From Leptospira wolffii serovar Khorat str. Khorat-H2 (GTDB taxonomy: Bacteria; Spirochaetota; Leptospiria; Leptospirales; Leptospiraceae): a DNA stretch of 64,000 nt. Positions 56,727 to 63,507 of this stretch are shown here, piece after piece. Position 1 is the first letter of the stretch, and each line of letters opens with the position of its first letter. The position numbers were made by a program, and so were the translations under genes. The notes beneath the pieces are model-generated. The model ran no database searches and had not been told where the DNA came from. It saw only the letters and a list, made by a program, of their open reading frames with translations. Location: positions 283,033 to 347,032 of the forward strand of contig NZ_AKWX02000013.1 of the NCBI RefSeq assembly GCF_000306115.2, read 5' to 3'.

Positions 56727-57212
56727 TTAATAAGTACGGTTATAAACAATAACCAGATGAGATATATGAAATCCACTGAAGAATAGACTTGGAACCTGCA
56801 AATGCCACTTAGAATATGAAATATTAAAATAATATTCCTTTGCGGCCAAAGAGATTCCAAACAACCAAATTATCGGGGTATAGGCCGGAGCGGAAAAACC
56901 CGTAATGCCCAAACTCCAAAATGAGTTCGGCATATAAATAAGAGCGATCCAAGAAAGGTAGTATAAAATACTGCCTGCTCCATAGACTAATAAGCCGACC
57001 CTTTCTCGTAGAGATTTCCAATCAAACTTCAATGCAAGCGGTAAGATAAATATTATACTACGAAATATGTTCTCTCCGATTAACACGAATATTGGTATAT
57101 CACGATTAAATTCAGATGGCTGATAGGAAAGAGGCAACTTATTTATAAACAAAATATTCCATATCAAAATTGGAAGAAGTAGGATATAACAGTTAGTAAA
57201 GATCAGACGCAT
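56727..57212 (-). CDS. Membrane protein, possible cassette gene
   Basis: 161 residues with five hydrophobic helices (YILLLPILIWNILFI, IFVLIGENIFRSIIFILPLAL, VGLLVYGAGSILYYLSWIALIY and two later). No family recognised; the spacing slightly recalls TspO-like proteins. AT-rich compared with the chromosome to the left. It lies between a degenerate palindrome and the IS3 element, so it may be the remaining leftmost gene of the array. Confidence 0.6.
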   Translation of the reverse strand: MRLIFTNCYILLLPILIWNILFINKLPLSYQPSEFNRDIPIFVLIGENIFRSIIFILPLALKFDWKSLRERVGLLVYGAGSILYYLSWIALIYMPNSFWSLGITGFSAPAYTPIIWLFGISLAAKEYYFNISYSKWHLQVPSLFFSGFHISHLVIVYNRTY

Positions 57213-57421
57213 TATTAATAGGTTTCCAAATTATCCCTAATAGGACATTAAATTAGTTGGCTTCTTTTACTTTTCTAAGCTTCAATTAAATAGAGTTTGT
57301 TTTTTCAGTAACTTTCCGCAGTAAGGTCTTAATTTTTAAGAACGATTCTGAATCCACCCGACCCAAATAAATTGATGTATCATTTAAATACATTTCCAAT
57401 ACGTGGAGTTACCCCCAAAAA

Positions 57422-58183
57422 TCATACAGCGAAAGATAGCTCATATTTTCTAAATTCATCTGGCGACATCATCTTTAAACCTTTATGGGGAGCAAAAGAA
57501 TTGTAGTCGTCAATCCAAAGATGAATTTTCTTAAGAACTTCATCTGCAGTCTCTAAATTGTTAATATACGCGCAATCTCTTTTGAATGTTTTTACAAATG
57601 CTTCTGCCATTCCATTGCTTTCAGGAGAATAAGCGGGTGTATTACAAACCTCGAAACCAAGCTGATATGCAAAATGAACTGTTGCTCGAGCCACATACTG
57701 AGGTCCATTGTCCGTCAAAAGCTGAGTTTTAGGAACTCTACCATGTCAGAATCTTTGTTCCTTGGCTTCCAAAAGAATATCTCGAAACATCTGTCCATCA
57801 ATACCATTGGTCGATGCAACGTAGGAAATGATTTCTCTATCGTGACAGTCCAGAATGAATGCTATCCAAACAAGGCGACCGTCCCAGCAACGTATCGCAA
57901 GAATATCAGAACACCAGCGTAGATCACTTTTCAATGTAATGATTTTTCCATGATGGGTGAGATTAGGTCGTGGAAAATTTCTTTGAAGCAACAGCTCGTT
58001 TTCTTTCATGATCTTGTAGATCCGTTTCTTGTTCACAGAAGGCATTCCAAGCCCCTTTCGAATGCGATTTACGACTGCTGTAACTCTTGGATAGCCATAG
58101 GTAGGTCTTTCGGAGCAAACTTTGAAAACTATGTCTTTGACTTCATTATTTCGATCCTGACTGACTTTACTCTTTTTTCGAGA
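57422..58183 (-). pseudogene. IS3-family transposase OrfB with an in-frame stop
   Basis: The OrfB frame opens at about 58183 in the -1 frame of orfA and runs through RPTYGYPRVTAVVNRIRKGLGMPSVNKKRIYKIM and the DDE core (WCSDILAIRCWDG). A TGA at 57746-57748 interrupts it where relatives have an RFGHGRVPKTQ-like stretch; the same frame resumes with LLTDNGPQYVA and HKGLKMMSPDEFR. One nonsense change thus separates two otherwise intact halves. The enzyme is probably inactive. Confidence 0.8.
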
Positions 58184-58536
58184 TCATTTTTTTTCCGAGC
58201 AAGCACCACAGCTTCCTTCAGAATTTCTACTTCCTCGGTCTTTCTGCCGAGTAGCCTTTCCAAGCTACGAATTCGCTGTTCTAACTTCTTTACTTCAGAC
58301 TCCGGAACGAGACTTTCTTCGTTTTCTATTCCTTGGCTCGCACCTTCTTCCATATATCGTCTCCATTGGAAAAGCTGACTTGCCGCTATACTATACTTTC
58401 TCGCGATTATTGAAACCGAATTTCCTGTTTCATAAGTCTCTTTGACAATCTCGGCTTTCTCTTGATTGCTCCATCTGCGTCTCCTCTGAACCGACGTAAT
58501 CACATGGATCTCTTCTTTGTTACTAGTAGTATTCAT
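58129..58536 (-). CDS. IS3-family OrfA (helix-turn-helix, leucine zipper)
   Basis: 135 residues. RRRRWSNQEKAEIVKETYETGNSVSIIARKYSIAASQLFQWRRY is the DNA-binding domain, and the heptad segment VKKLEQRIRSLERLLGRKTEEVEILKEAVVLA a leucine zipper. It overlaps the OrfB frame by about 55 bp. An A6G run at 58172-58178 lies in the overlap but not in the phase expected for a canonical slip. Confidence 0.85.
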   Translation of the reverse strand: MNTTSNKEEIHVITSVQRRRRWSNQEKAEIVKETYETGNSVSIIARKYSIAASQLFQWRRYMEEGASQGIENEESLVPESEVKKLEQRIRSLERLLGRKTEEVEILKEAVVLARKKNDLEKRVKSVRIEIMKSKT

Positions 58537-58743
58537 ACAATTACTCCTATTAGTTAGGAGCTAACTTCGTTGTACGGTCTTCAATTGGGTAGCTCCATCG
58601 AGCCGATGACTTATTTGTCTTCAGGCTAAGTTCCACTGCGCTTTTGAAATTCTTCATCATATTGCGATTTTCGGGCCATGCTGATTTATCCTATTTTCAT
58701 GCATTTCCGTATCCAGTATATCGGGGGAACTCCACACTGAAAG

Positions 58744-58750
58744 TTATACG
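58744..58750 (-). repeat. Residual attC box (GTTATAC) cut off by the IS3 element
   Basis: On the minus strand GTATAAC lies 15 nt after the reconstructed HigA stop (58766), the normal position for the first box of a cassette palindrome. The rest of the site is missing; IS3 DNA begins 7 bp away. Confidence 0.5.
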
Positions 58751-58765
58751 CCGAGCTTTAGTAGC

Positions 58766-59347
58766 TAACTAGCTTGTAGTTCTTGAAACTTCTTAATCGT
58801 TTTCAGTTCACTTTTAAGCTCATACTGCTTAATTTCTAAATCATAATGGGTCTGTATTGATGGCCAAAAATTCCGGAGAATTACCGAAGAATTTAGAAAA
58901 TCTAAGTGCAGTGCCTGCTGTGATAGAACGACGACCGTGAATTATTTCACTAATACGCTTCTGACCAATATGAGTAGATTGAGCAAGTTTACAGGCTGTT
59001 ATTCCCATGGGTTTTAAGAAATCTTCTAACAAGATTTCACCTGGATGGATATTCATTAATTCTGCCTTATGATAATCGAATATCTCAACATTTAAAGCAT
59101 TCCCATTTTCCCAAGAGAAGCATGTTCGATATTGCATATTTATACTTATGCTACACTGGCCTTGCCCATCCACTGACAAAGCATGGAGTCTATCTCCGGG
59201 AGGAATTTTTAAATCTTCAATATTCTTTGCACTATCTATATGAATTAATTTCCTTCTAGCTGTTCTCCGAATTTCTTTCGGAAACTTTTTAGAAAACTTA
59301 CCTAACCAAATAATTTCAGATTCTTTATCGTAGAATGATAGAATCAC
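58766..59347 (-). pseudogene. HigB-HigA toxin-antitoxin fused and frameshifted
   Basis: A single frame from the GTG at 59347 starts as a HigB/GraT-type toxin (FSKKFPKEIRRTARRKLIHI, DRLHALSVDGQGQCSISINMQYRTCFSW, FDYH). It continues without a stop into an antitoxin (MNIHPGEILLEDFLKPMGITACKLAQ, RISEIIHGRRSITAGTALRFSKFFG). One missing base at the toxin stop (CATAAGG instead of a CATTAAGG-like order) would explain the fusion. At the T5 run near 58866 one extra T leads to an early stop at 58841. The other frame continues EFWPSIQTHYDLEIKQYEL to 58766. The product may be inactive, or a fused toxin held by its own antitoxin. Confidence 0.75.
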
Positions 59348-59357
59348 GAACCATAAT

Positions 59358-59417
59358 AGCGTTGAACGCTACTGGTGTCACAATCACCATTATTTGTAAA
59401 TTTTATAAAATTTTACA
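59358..59417 (-). promoter_or_regulatory. Two palindromes upstream of the fused HigBA gene
   Basis: AGCGTTGAACGCT (59358-59370, 6-bp arms around one base) lies 11 bp before the GTG. TGTAAATTTTATAAAATTTTACA (59395-59417) is a near-perfect AT-rich palindrome further upstream. Either fits an autoregulatory antitoxin operator. Confidence 0.4.
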
Positions 59418-59478
59418 GTCTTGTTAATCAAATAGATAACAAATCAATGCGATTTAAATACAATTTAAAGCATGTGGC

Positions 59479-59618
59479 GTATAACGGCCAAGGCATTCCG
59501 ACGTTTGCGATCGCACGAGTTTGCTTATGCAAACGAAGTGACGAAGCGAAATGTGGCGCAGGCCCAGCGAGAGTTGCGAAGCAAGCTCGAAGCGATGCGT
59601 CAGAGTCGACAGTTAGTC
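59479..59618 (-). repeat. attC-like palindrome, site A
   Basis: 140 bp from GTATAAC to GTTAGTC. The interior shares TAACGGCCAAGGC, CGACGTTTGCG, GCGAAATGTGGCG and GCGTCAGAGTCGA with the other sites. The kinase stop codon TAA is inside its GTTAGTC box. Confidence 0.7.
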
Positions 59619-60953
59619 GTCGTTGCGGATTTTTAAATTAGCCTTCGGCAAACAAACATGAAATGTTGTTCCAAGCCCCTCATGGCTTTCCAACCATATA
59701 TCTCCTTTATGTTTTTCAACAATTGCCTTAACAATAGACATACCCAAGCCAATCGGCTTTTCTCCATGTATCCCTTCTCTGCGTGCCTTTGAATATTTAT
59801 CAAATATGTATCTTTTTAACTTTTCCGGGATCCCGATGCCTGTGTCCTTGATCTCAAGCCAGATTTTTCCAGCCTTTTCGAAAGAATTAATCTCAATACT
59901 TCCAGAATCACTAGTAAATTTCAGCGAGTTTGTTATCAGATTTTCTAAAACTCGGGCAAATCTGTCTCGGTCTATTAGCGCAGATAGATCTGGAGGTTGA
60001 ATCATCACTTTCATTTCTATATGCTTTTCCGATGCCTTATAGCGAAAAGGTGAAAGAATTGTTGTTACATATGGATTAAGTTTCGTTATCTCCATTCTTA
60101 GTGAGAATTCTTCGCTTTCAAGCTGAGACAATTCTAACAATTCTCGAATTAACTTTTCTGCCCGTATACATGCATTTTGTGCAGACGCGAGGGTATCCTT
60201 GTTTTTACTAGAAATTTCAGGCAATCTATCTTTCAAAAGATCTAAAGACATCTGTATTATATTCAGTGGGTTTCTAATATCATGGGCTATAGTTGCTACA
60301 ATCAAATCTTTACTTTCATTTAAACGCTCGAGTTTTCTCTCTCGTTCCTTTAATTCTTTAATAATTGGTCGAAATACAAATAAAAATTCGATGATAAGTA
60401 GCAGCAAAGAAACTACCGCTAAAGCAATTTCTACCAATTCGAGTTGGCGCACCCTGGCTTTAGATTCTGTCTCCATTTGCTCCACAATAGAATTCATTAA
60501 AGGTAAATATGCTTCTTCATTCTTAAAGATATCTGATACGACTTTGAGAATCTGAGCACTATTTTCAAGTTGCAAAACCGATAAATACAATCCCCTTTGA
60601 TAAGGGGCAATATCTTCAAAGAGTTTCGATACGGCATTAGATTTATTTTCTGGCAAGCCAATTTCCAAATCTCCTCGTTGTAGTGCAAAATGTATTCTAT
60701 TCCATGTTTCTAGTTCTTGCTTTAATTCAATAGAATTATTTGAACCAATTAATGACTTTAAAGCAAGTTTAGTAATTCGTTGGCTAAGCATCCGTTGTCT
60801 TCCTGCTACATTAATTATCATTCCATCCGAATGAATTTTATTCAAAAGATTTTGAATAATAATTTGATTTATAGCAATCAGGGCTGCGACGGAAACTATC
60901 GCGAAAACATATAAATGCTTTTCCGTTAATTTGTTAATCAATTTCTTTCCCAT
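59613..60953 (-). CDS. Sensor histidine kinase with PilJ-type N-terminus, on a cassette
   Basis: 446 residues from the ATG at 60953; a GTG at 60998 would add 15. An N-terminal membrane helix precedes a PilJ_N-like sensor domain (NVAGRQRMLSQRITKLALKSL), a second helix (IALAVVSLLLLIIEFLFVF), then HisKA with the phosphorylatable H in ATIAHDIRNPLNII and an HATPase with N-box NLITNSLKF, DTGIGIP and GLGMSIVKAIV. All kinase motifs are intact. No response regulator is adjacent. It is long for cassette cargo, and its stop codon lies in the palindrome. Confidence 0.87.
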   Translation of the reverse strand: MGKKLINKLTEKHLYVFAIVSVAALIAINQIIIQNLLNKIHSDGMIINVAGRQRMLSQRITKLALKSLIGSNNSIELKQELETWNRIHFALQRGDLEIGLPENKSNAVSKLFEDIAPYQRGLYLSVLQLENSAQILKVVSDIFKNEEAYLPLMNSIVEQMETESKARVRQLELVEIALAVVSLLLLIIEFLFVFRPIIKELKERERKLERLNESKDLIVATIAHDIRNPLNIIQMSLDLLKDRLPEISSKNKDTLASAQNACIRAEKLIRELLELSQLESEEFSLRMEITKLNPYVTTILSPFRYKASEKHIEMKVMIQPPDLSALIDRDRFARVLENLITNSLKFTSDSGSIEINSFEKAGKIWLEIKDTGIGIPEKLKRYIFDKYSKARREGIHGEKPIGLGMSIVKAIVEKHKGDIWLESHEGLGTTFHVCLPKANLKIRNDD

Positions 60954-61012
60954 TATAATCCACTCAATTATATAATAAATCAGTGCAACTTGAAACACTT
61001 TTTAGCAACGGC

Positions 61013-61152
61013 GGCTAACGACCAAGGCGTTCCGACGTTTGCGATGGCGCGAGGCTTGCTTTGCAAACGAAATGACAAAGCGAAATGTGCCGCAGGCCTA
61101 GCGAGAGTTGCGAAGCAATCTCGAAGCGATGCGTCAGAGCCGATAGTTATGC
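61013..61152 (-). repeat. attC-like palindrome, site B
   Basis: 140 bp from GGCTAAC to GTTATGC with TAACGACCAAGGCG, CTTGCTTTGCAA, CGAAATGTGCCG, GCGAGAGTTGCG and GCGTCAGAGCCGATA. It separates the kinase unit from the orphan ORF unit. Confidence 0.75.
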
Positions 61153-61187
61153 GACGTTCTGCCCCGCATAGTTGCAGAAACTATTCA

Positions 61188-61547
61188 TTAACGATGCCCT
61201 GCACTAATCGTATTAGGAGATAACCATGCACAGAATGGTAGAAGCGCTGCCAAATATGCAAGTAGAAGTCTTCCTAGAATATTCGGTGGAAAATTTGAAA
61301 TTCGTGTTGCAGGAGTTAAAAGTAGTAGGCAGTTAACAGAACGACATGCTGCAAGTATTCGTGCGAACCACCATTCGGGCGGTGCCAGCGTAACACGCGT
61401 AGGATTAGGAGGTGCCACAAATGAATGACCCTCCCACCCTACTTCCATAGCTTCACGATAAATTAGATGCAGATTTACCTTACTTGGTTTAATTAAAACC
61501 CTTCCCGAAGAATCAATACTGATACGCTCTACAAAGATAATTTCCAT
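61188..61547 (-). CDS. Orphan cassette protein
   Basis: 119 residues from an ATG at 61547. The first 45 residues (MEIIFVERISIDSSGRVLIKPSKVNLHLIYREAMEVGWE) look like a real beta-rich protein start. The tail is leucine-rich (NILGRLLLAYLAALLPFCAWLSP) and could be a membrane helix or reflect a frameshift. It is the only ORF in its unit and stops 36 nt before site B. No family recognised. Confidence 0.5.
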   Translation of the reverse strand: MEIIFVERISIDSSGRVLIKPSKVNLHLIYREAMEVGWEGHSFVAPPNPTRVTLAPPEWWFARILAACRSVNCLLLLTPATRISNFPPNILGRLLLAYLAALLPFCAWLSPNTISAGHR

Positions 61548-61583
61548 GTTATCAGCTCTTAAAGAAGATTAGGCAGAATGTTC

Positions 61584-61736
61584 GCATAACGACCAAGGTG
61601 TTCCGACGTTTCGCGAGTGCGAAGTACTTGGTGCGAGCCTTGCTTTGCAAGACGAGTGACAAAGCGAAATGTGGCGAAGCCCAAGCGAGAGTCGCGTAGC
61701 GATCTCGAAGCGAAGCGTCAGAGCCGACTGTTATGC
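61584..61736 (-). repeat. attC-like palindrome, site C
   Basis: 153 bp with perfectly complementary end boxes GCATAAC and GTTATGC (CGCATAAC/GTTATGCG). Inside, CTTGCTTTGCAAG and CGAGAGTCGCGTAGCGATCTCG form local hairpins, and CGTTTCGC can pair with GCGAAATG. It is the clearest of the sites. Confidence 0.78.
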
Positions 61737-61756
61737 GCAGTCGTTAATGATTAAAG

Positions 61757-62158
61757 TTAGATAAAAACTGCTGGAGAAACTTTAAATTTCTTCCCTAATG
61801 CTTTGATTTGGCGAATATTCAATTCCCTCTTACCATTGAGAATCTCGGAAACAACTCCCTGACTACCAAGTTCTGCCATGTCCTTTTGAGTAAGGCCATT
61901 CTCTTCCATAAGATATTTTAATACCTCGACGGGATCTGAATCAATTGATGTAAAATTCTCTTTTTCGTATTCTTCAACTAGATTTCCCACTGTTTCCATT
62001 AAAGGGGCCAATGGATGTTTTTCGCTGTTACCAACCTCATCTATCAATTCATCAAGAGCTTTTAAAAGTCTTTTGTATTGTTTATCAGAATGAGGAACAG
62101 ATAAGAGATCTTTTACTTCTGGCCAAACATTTCTTACTCGCTCTAATTCAAAAATCAT
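61757..62158 (-). CDS. higA: HigA-type antitoxin
   Basis: 133 residues. The N-terminal half is a helical toxin-binding region (LLKALDELIDEVGNSEKHPLAPLMETVGNLVEEYE). The C-terminal XRE helix-turn-helix is YLMEENGLTQKDMAELGSQGVVSEILNGKRELNIRQIKALGKKF. The start follows the toxin stop by 3 bp. It stops 20 nt before site C. It would neutralise HigB and repress the operon. Confidence 0.88.
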   Translation of the reverse strand: MIFELERVRNVWPEVKDLLSVPHSDKQYKRLLKALDELIDEVGNSEKHPLAPLMETVGNLVEEYEKENFTSIDSDPVEVLKYLMEENGLTQKDMAELGSQGVVSEILNGKRELNIRQIKALGKKFKVSPAVFI

Positions 62159-62161
62159 ATC

Positions 62162-62452
62162 CTACTCCTCTTTCCATTTTCCTCTATCATATTCTGAATG
62201 TGTTAAAACATACCGAATAAAGACTTTCTTTCGATTATAATGAATGGCAGAAATTAATCTAAAATTATTTCCGCTAATATTAAAGACTGTAAATTTACCA
62301 ACCTGATCCGCGCTTTTAAACACTTTTCTTAATTCGTCGAAATCTTTAAAATCTGTATTCTGAACTACTCTAAACCAGCTTTTAAGAGAAGGCCCTGAAT
62401 TAGGATGTTTAGTTACAAAATCCGAAATCTTCTTCCAGCTAATTATATGCAC
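62162..62452 (-). CDS. higB: HigB-type toxin (mRNA interferase)
   Basis: 96 residues from a GTG at 62452 (HIISWKKISDFVTKHPNSGPSLKSWF), the start that matches the family; a longer frame to 62491 adds 13 residues. VVQNTDFKDFDELRKVFKSADQVGKFTVFNISGNNFRLISAIHYNRKKVFIRYVLTHSEYD is a complete HigB domain. Family members cleave mRNA on the ribosome. The pair HigB-HigA occupies the cassette between sites D and C. Confidence 0.88.
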   Translation of the reverse strand: MHIISWKKISDFVTKHPNSGPSLKSWFRVVQNTDFKDFDELRKVFKSADQVGKFTVFNISGNNFRLISAIHYNRKKVFIRYVLTHSEYDRGKWKEE

Positions 62453-62531
62453 TAATACAAATAATATCTCAAAATGAGATATTTCAAGCATTTTCCTTAT
62501 TTTTTTTCAAAAATGAGTTTTTAGCGATTGC

Positions 62532-62674
62532 GTATAACGACCCATAATTGTCGAAGTTCCGCGAGTGCGAAAGCACTTGGCACGAGGCTTGCCCTGCAAG
62601 ACGAGTGACAAAGCGGAATGTGGCGAAGCCTGGAGCGAGGGCGCGTAGCGCAACGCCAGAGGCGATAGTTAGGC
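62532..62674 (-). repeat. attC-like palindrome, site D
   Basis: 143 bp from GTATAAC to GTTAGGC. The minus-strand box GCCTAAC matches the RYYYAAC consensus exactly. The interior diverges most from the other sites (AACGACCCATAATTGTCGAAG) but keeps CGAGTGACAAAGCGGAATGTGGCGAAGCC. Confidence 0.72.
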
Positions 62675-62701
62675 GAAGTAAAGCGCTTAATACAAGGAGG
62701 A

Positions 62702-62968
62702 TTATAATTGTTTATTATGCGAGGTAAGATCGCCATTTCCTAGCAAGAGACCAGGAACACTAATATCTTCATCTAAATCATCCCAATGAAGACCTATTCC
62801 GCCTCCGCTGATTTCATATCTTTCAAGTTGCTCTTTCTTAGCTCGTCTTAATCGAGGGAAATAAGCGAGTGGGACTGATAACGTTCTGCCGTCGTACAAA
62901 GATAGCCAAAGATTATCTTCATCAAACCAAATCTTTTGGGCTTTTGCTTCAGATACCGAAGAAATCAT
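62702..62968 (-). CDS. DUF2442 domain protein
   Basis: 88 residues. AQKIWFDEDNLWLSLYDGRTLSVPLAYFPRLRRAKKEQLERYEISGGGIGLHWDDLDEDISVPGLLLG is a full DUF2442 domain. It overlaps the end of the DUF4160 gene by 20 bp. DUF4160-DUF2442 pairs occur in many mobile regions and are suspected toxin-antitoxin-like modules, not proven. It stops 28 nt before site D. Confidence 0.88.
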   Translation of the reverse strand: MISSVSEAKAQKIWFDEDNLWLSLYDGRTLSVPLAYFPRLRRAKKEQLERYEISGGGIGLHWDDLDEDISVPGLLLGNGDLTSHNKQL

Positions 62969-63196
62969 TCCATTTACCTTCTATGAGATTTAAATTCTTC
63001 TCAATCTCTTCTTCAATCCAATTTAACTCTTTAGAATTAAATCCGTAATTATCATCTAATTTCACACTAGGCTTTAGCCAGAATTTTGCCAACTTTTCTC
63101 CTCTTCTCACATGAGAATGTGAGCTGGTTCTCGAGGATTGCCTTCGTTCGCAAAGAAAAAGAACTTATAGCCATTTCTTTCAAAAACTTTTGGCAT
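62949..63196 (-). pseudogene. DUF4160 gene with a 2-bp frameshift
   Basis: From an ATG at 63196 the frame reads MPKVFERNGYKFFFFANEGN then PREPAHI and is lost. After about two extra bases (near 63113-63116) the correct frame resumes HVRRGEKLAKFWLKP, DDNYGFNSKELNWIEEEIEKNL and IEGKWNDFFGI. The two pieces together are a normal DUF4160 protein of about 80 residues. The first member of the DUF4160-DUF2442 pair is therefore broken, or the site is a sequencing error. Confidence 0.78.
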
Positions 63197-63340
63197 TAAG
63201 CCAACGATAGATGATACATTATTTCAAGCAATAAATAAACTATTTATATGTATAGTATCGGTATCAAAAAGCAGAGCGAAATAATGATGTAAGCAGCTTT
63301 TTAGAATTTCGTTTATAGGAAAATTTTAGCGCTTCATTTT

Positions 63341-63451
63341 GCCTAACGACCAAGGCTTGGCGACGTTTTGCGTTGGAACGAGCTTGCCACTGCAAGCGCA
63401 GTGACAATGCAAAATGTGGCGTAGCCCGAGCGAGAGTCGCGTTAGCGATCT
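63341..63451 (-). repeat. attC-like palindrome, site E, truncated
   Basis: Starts with GCCTAACGACCAAGGC and follows the common interior to GCGATCT (63445-63451). The final third, with its GTTAxxx box, is absent and IS3-family DNA follows directly. Confidence 0.68.
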
Positions 63452-63507
63452 AGCCTAGTCACATAAAATCGGACACCTTTTTTGCTCAAAATGAGGTAAA
63501 GGTGAAT

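Larger units (their letters stand above)
57402..58737 (-). mobile_element. IS3-family insertion sequence (IS2 group-like), damaged
   Basis: About 1.34 kb with imperfect ends: CGTGGAGTTACCCCC at 57402 and, inverted, TGTGGAGTTCCCCC at 58736. It carries orfA and an orfB with an in-frame stop. The right end lies 7 bp from GTTATAC, the surviving box of an array palindrome, so the element destroyed that site. No target duplication is obvious. Confidence 0.75.
58744..63451 (-). other. Integron-like cassette array without an integrase (CALIN-like)
   Basis: Five homologous palindromes (four complete, one truncated) plus one residual box alternate with short minus-strand genes. Gene stops lie 0-36 nt before each palindrome. 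Array order on the minus strand: truncated site E, DUF4160-DUF2442, site D, HigB-HigA, site C, orphan ORF, site B, histidine kinase, site A, HigB-HigA fusion, residual box. Units are about 0.57-1.53 kb. Content, orientation and toxin-antitoxin cargo match integron cassettes. No intI or attI was found in this window. Confidence 0.7.

Noticed and set aside
56660..56745. TATAAC...GTTATGC pair read as a full attC
   Set aside because: The interior is not palindromic and the first box lies within the coding sequence; only a remnant call is kept.
59479..63451. Palindromes as CRISPR repeats
   Set aside because: Units are 140-153 bp, spaced 0.4-1.4 kb apart with genes between, and no cas gene is present.
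59479..63451. Palindromes as simple REP or MITE insertions
   Set aside because: Their strict alternation with single gene units and the constant stop-to-palindrome distance fit cassette sites better, though not excluded.
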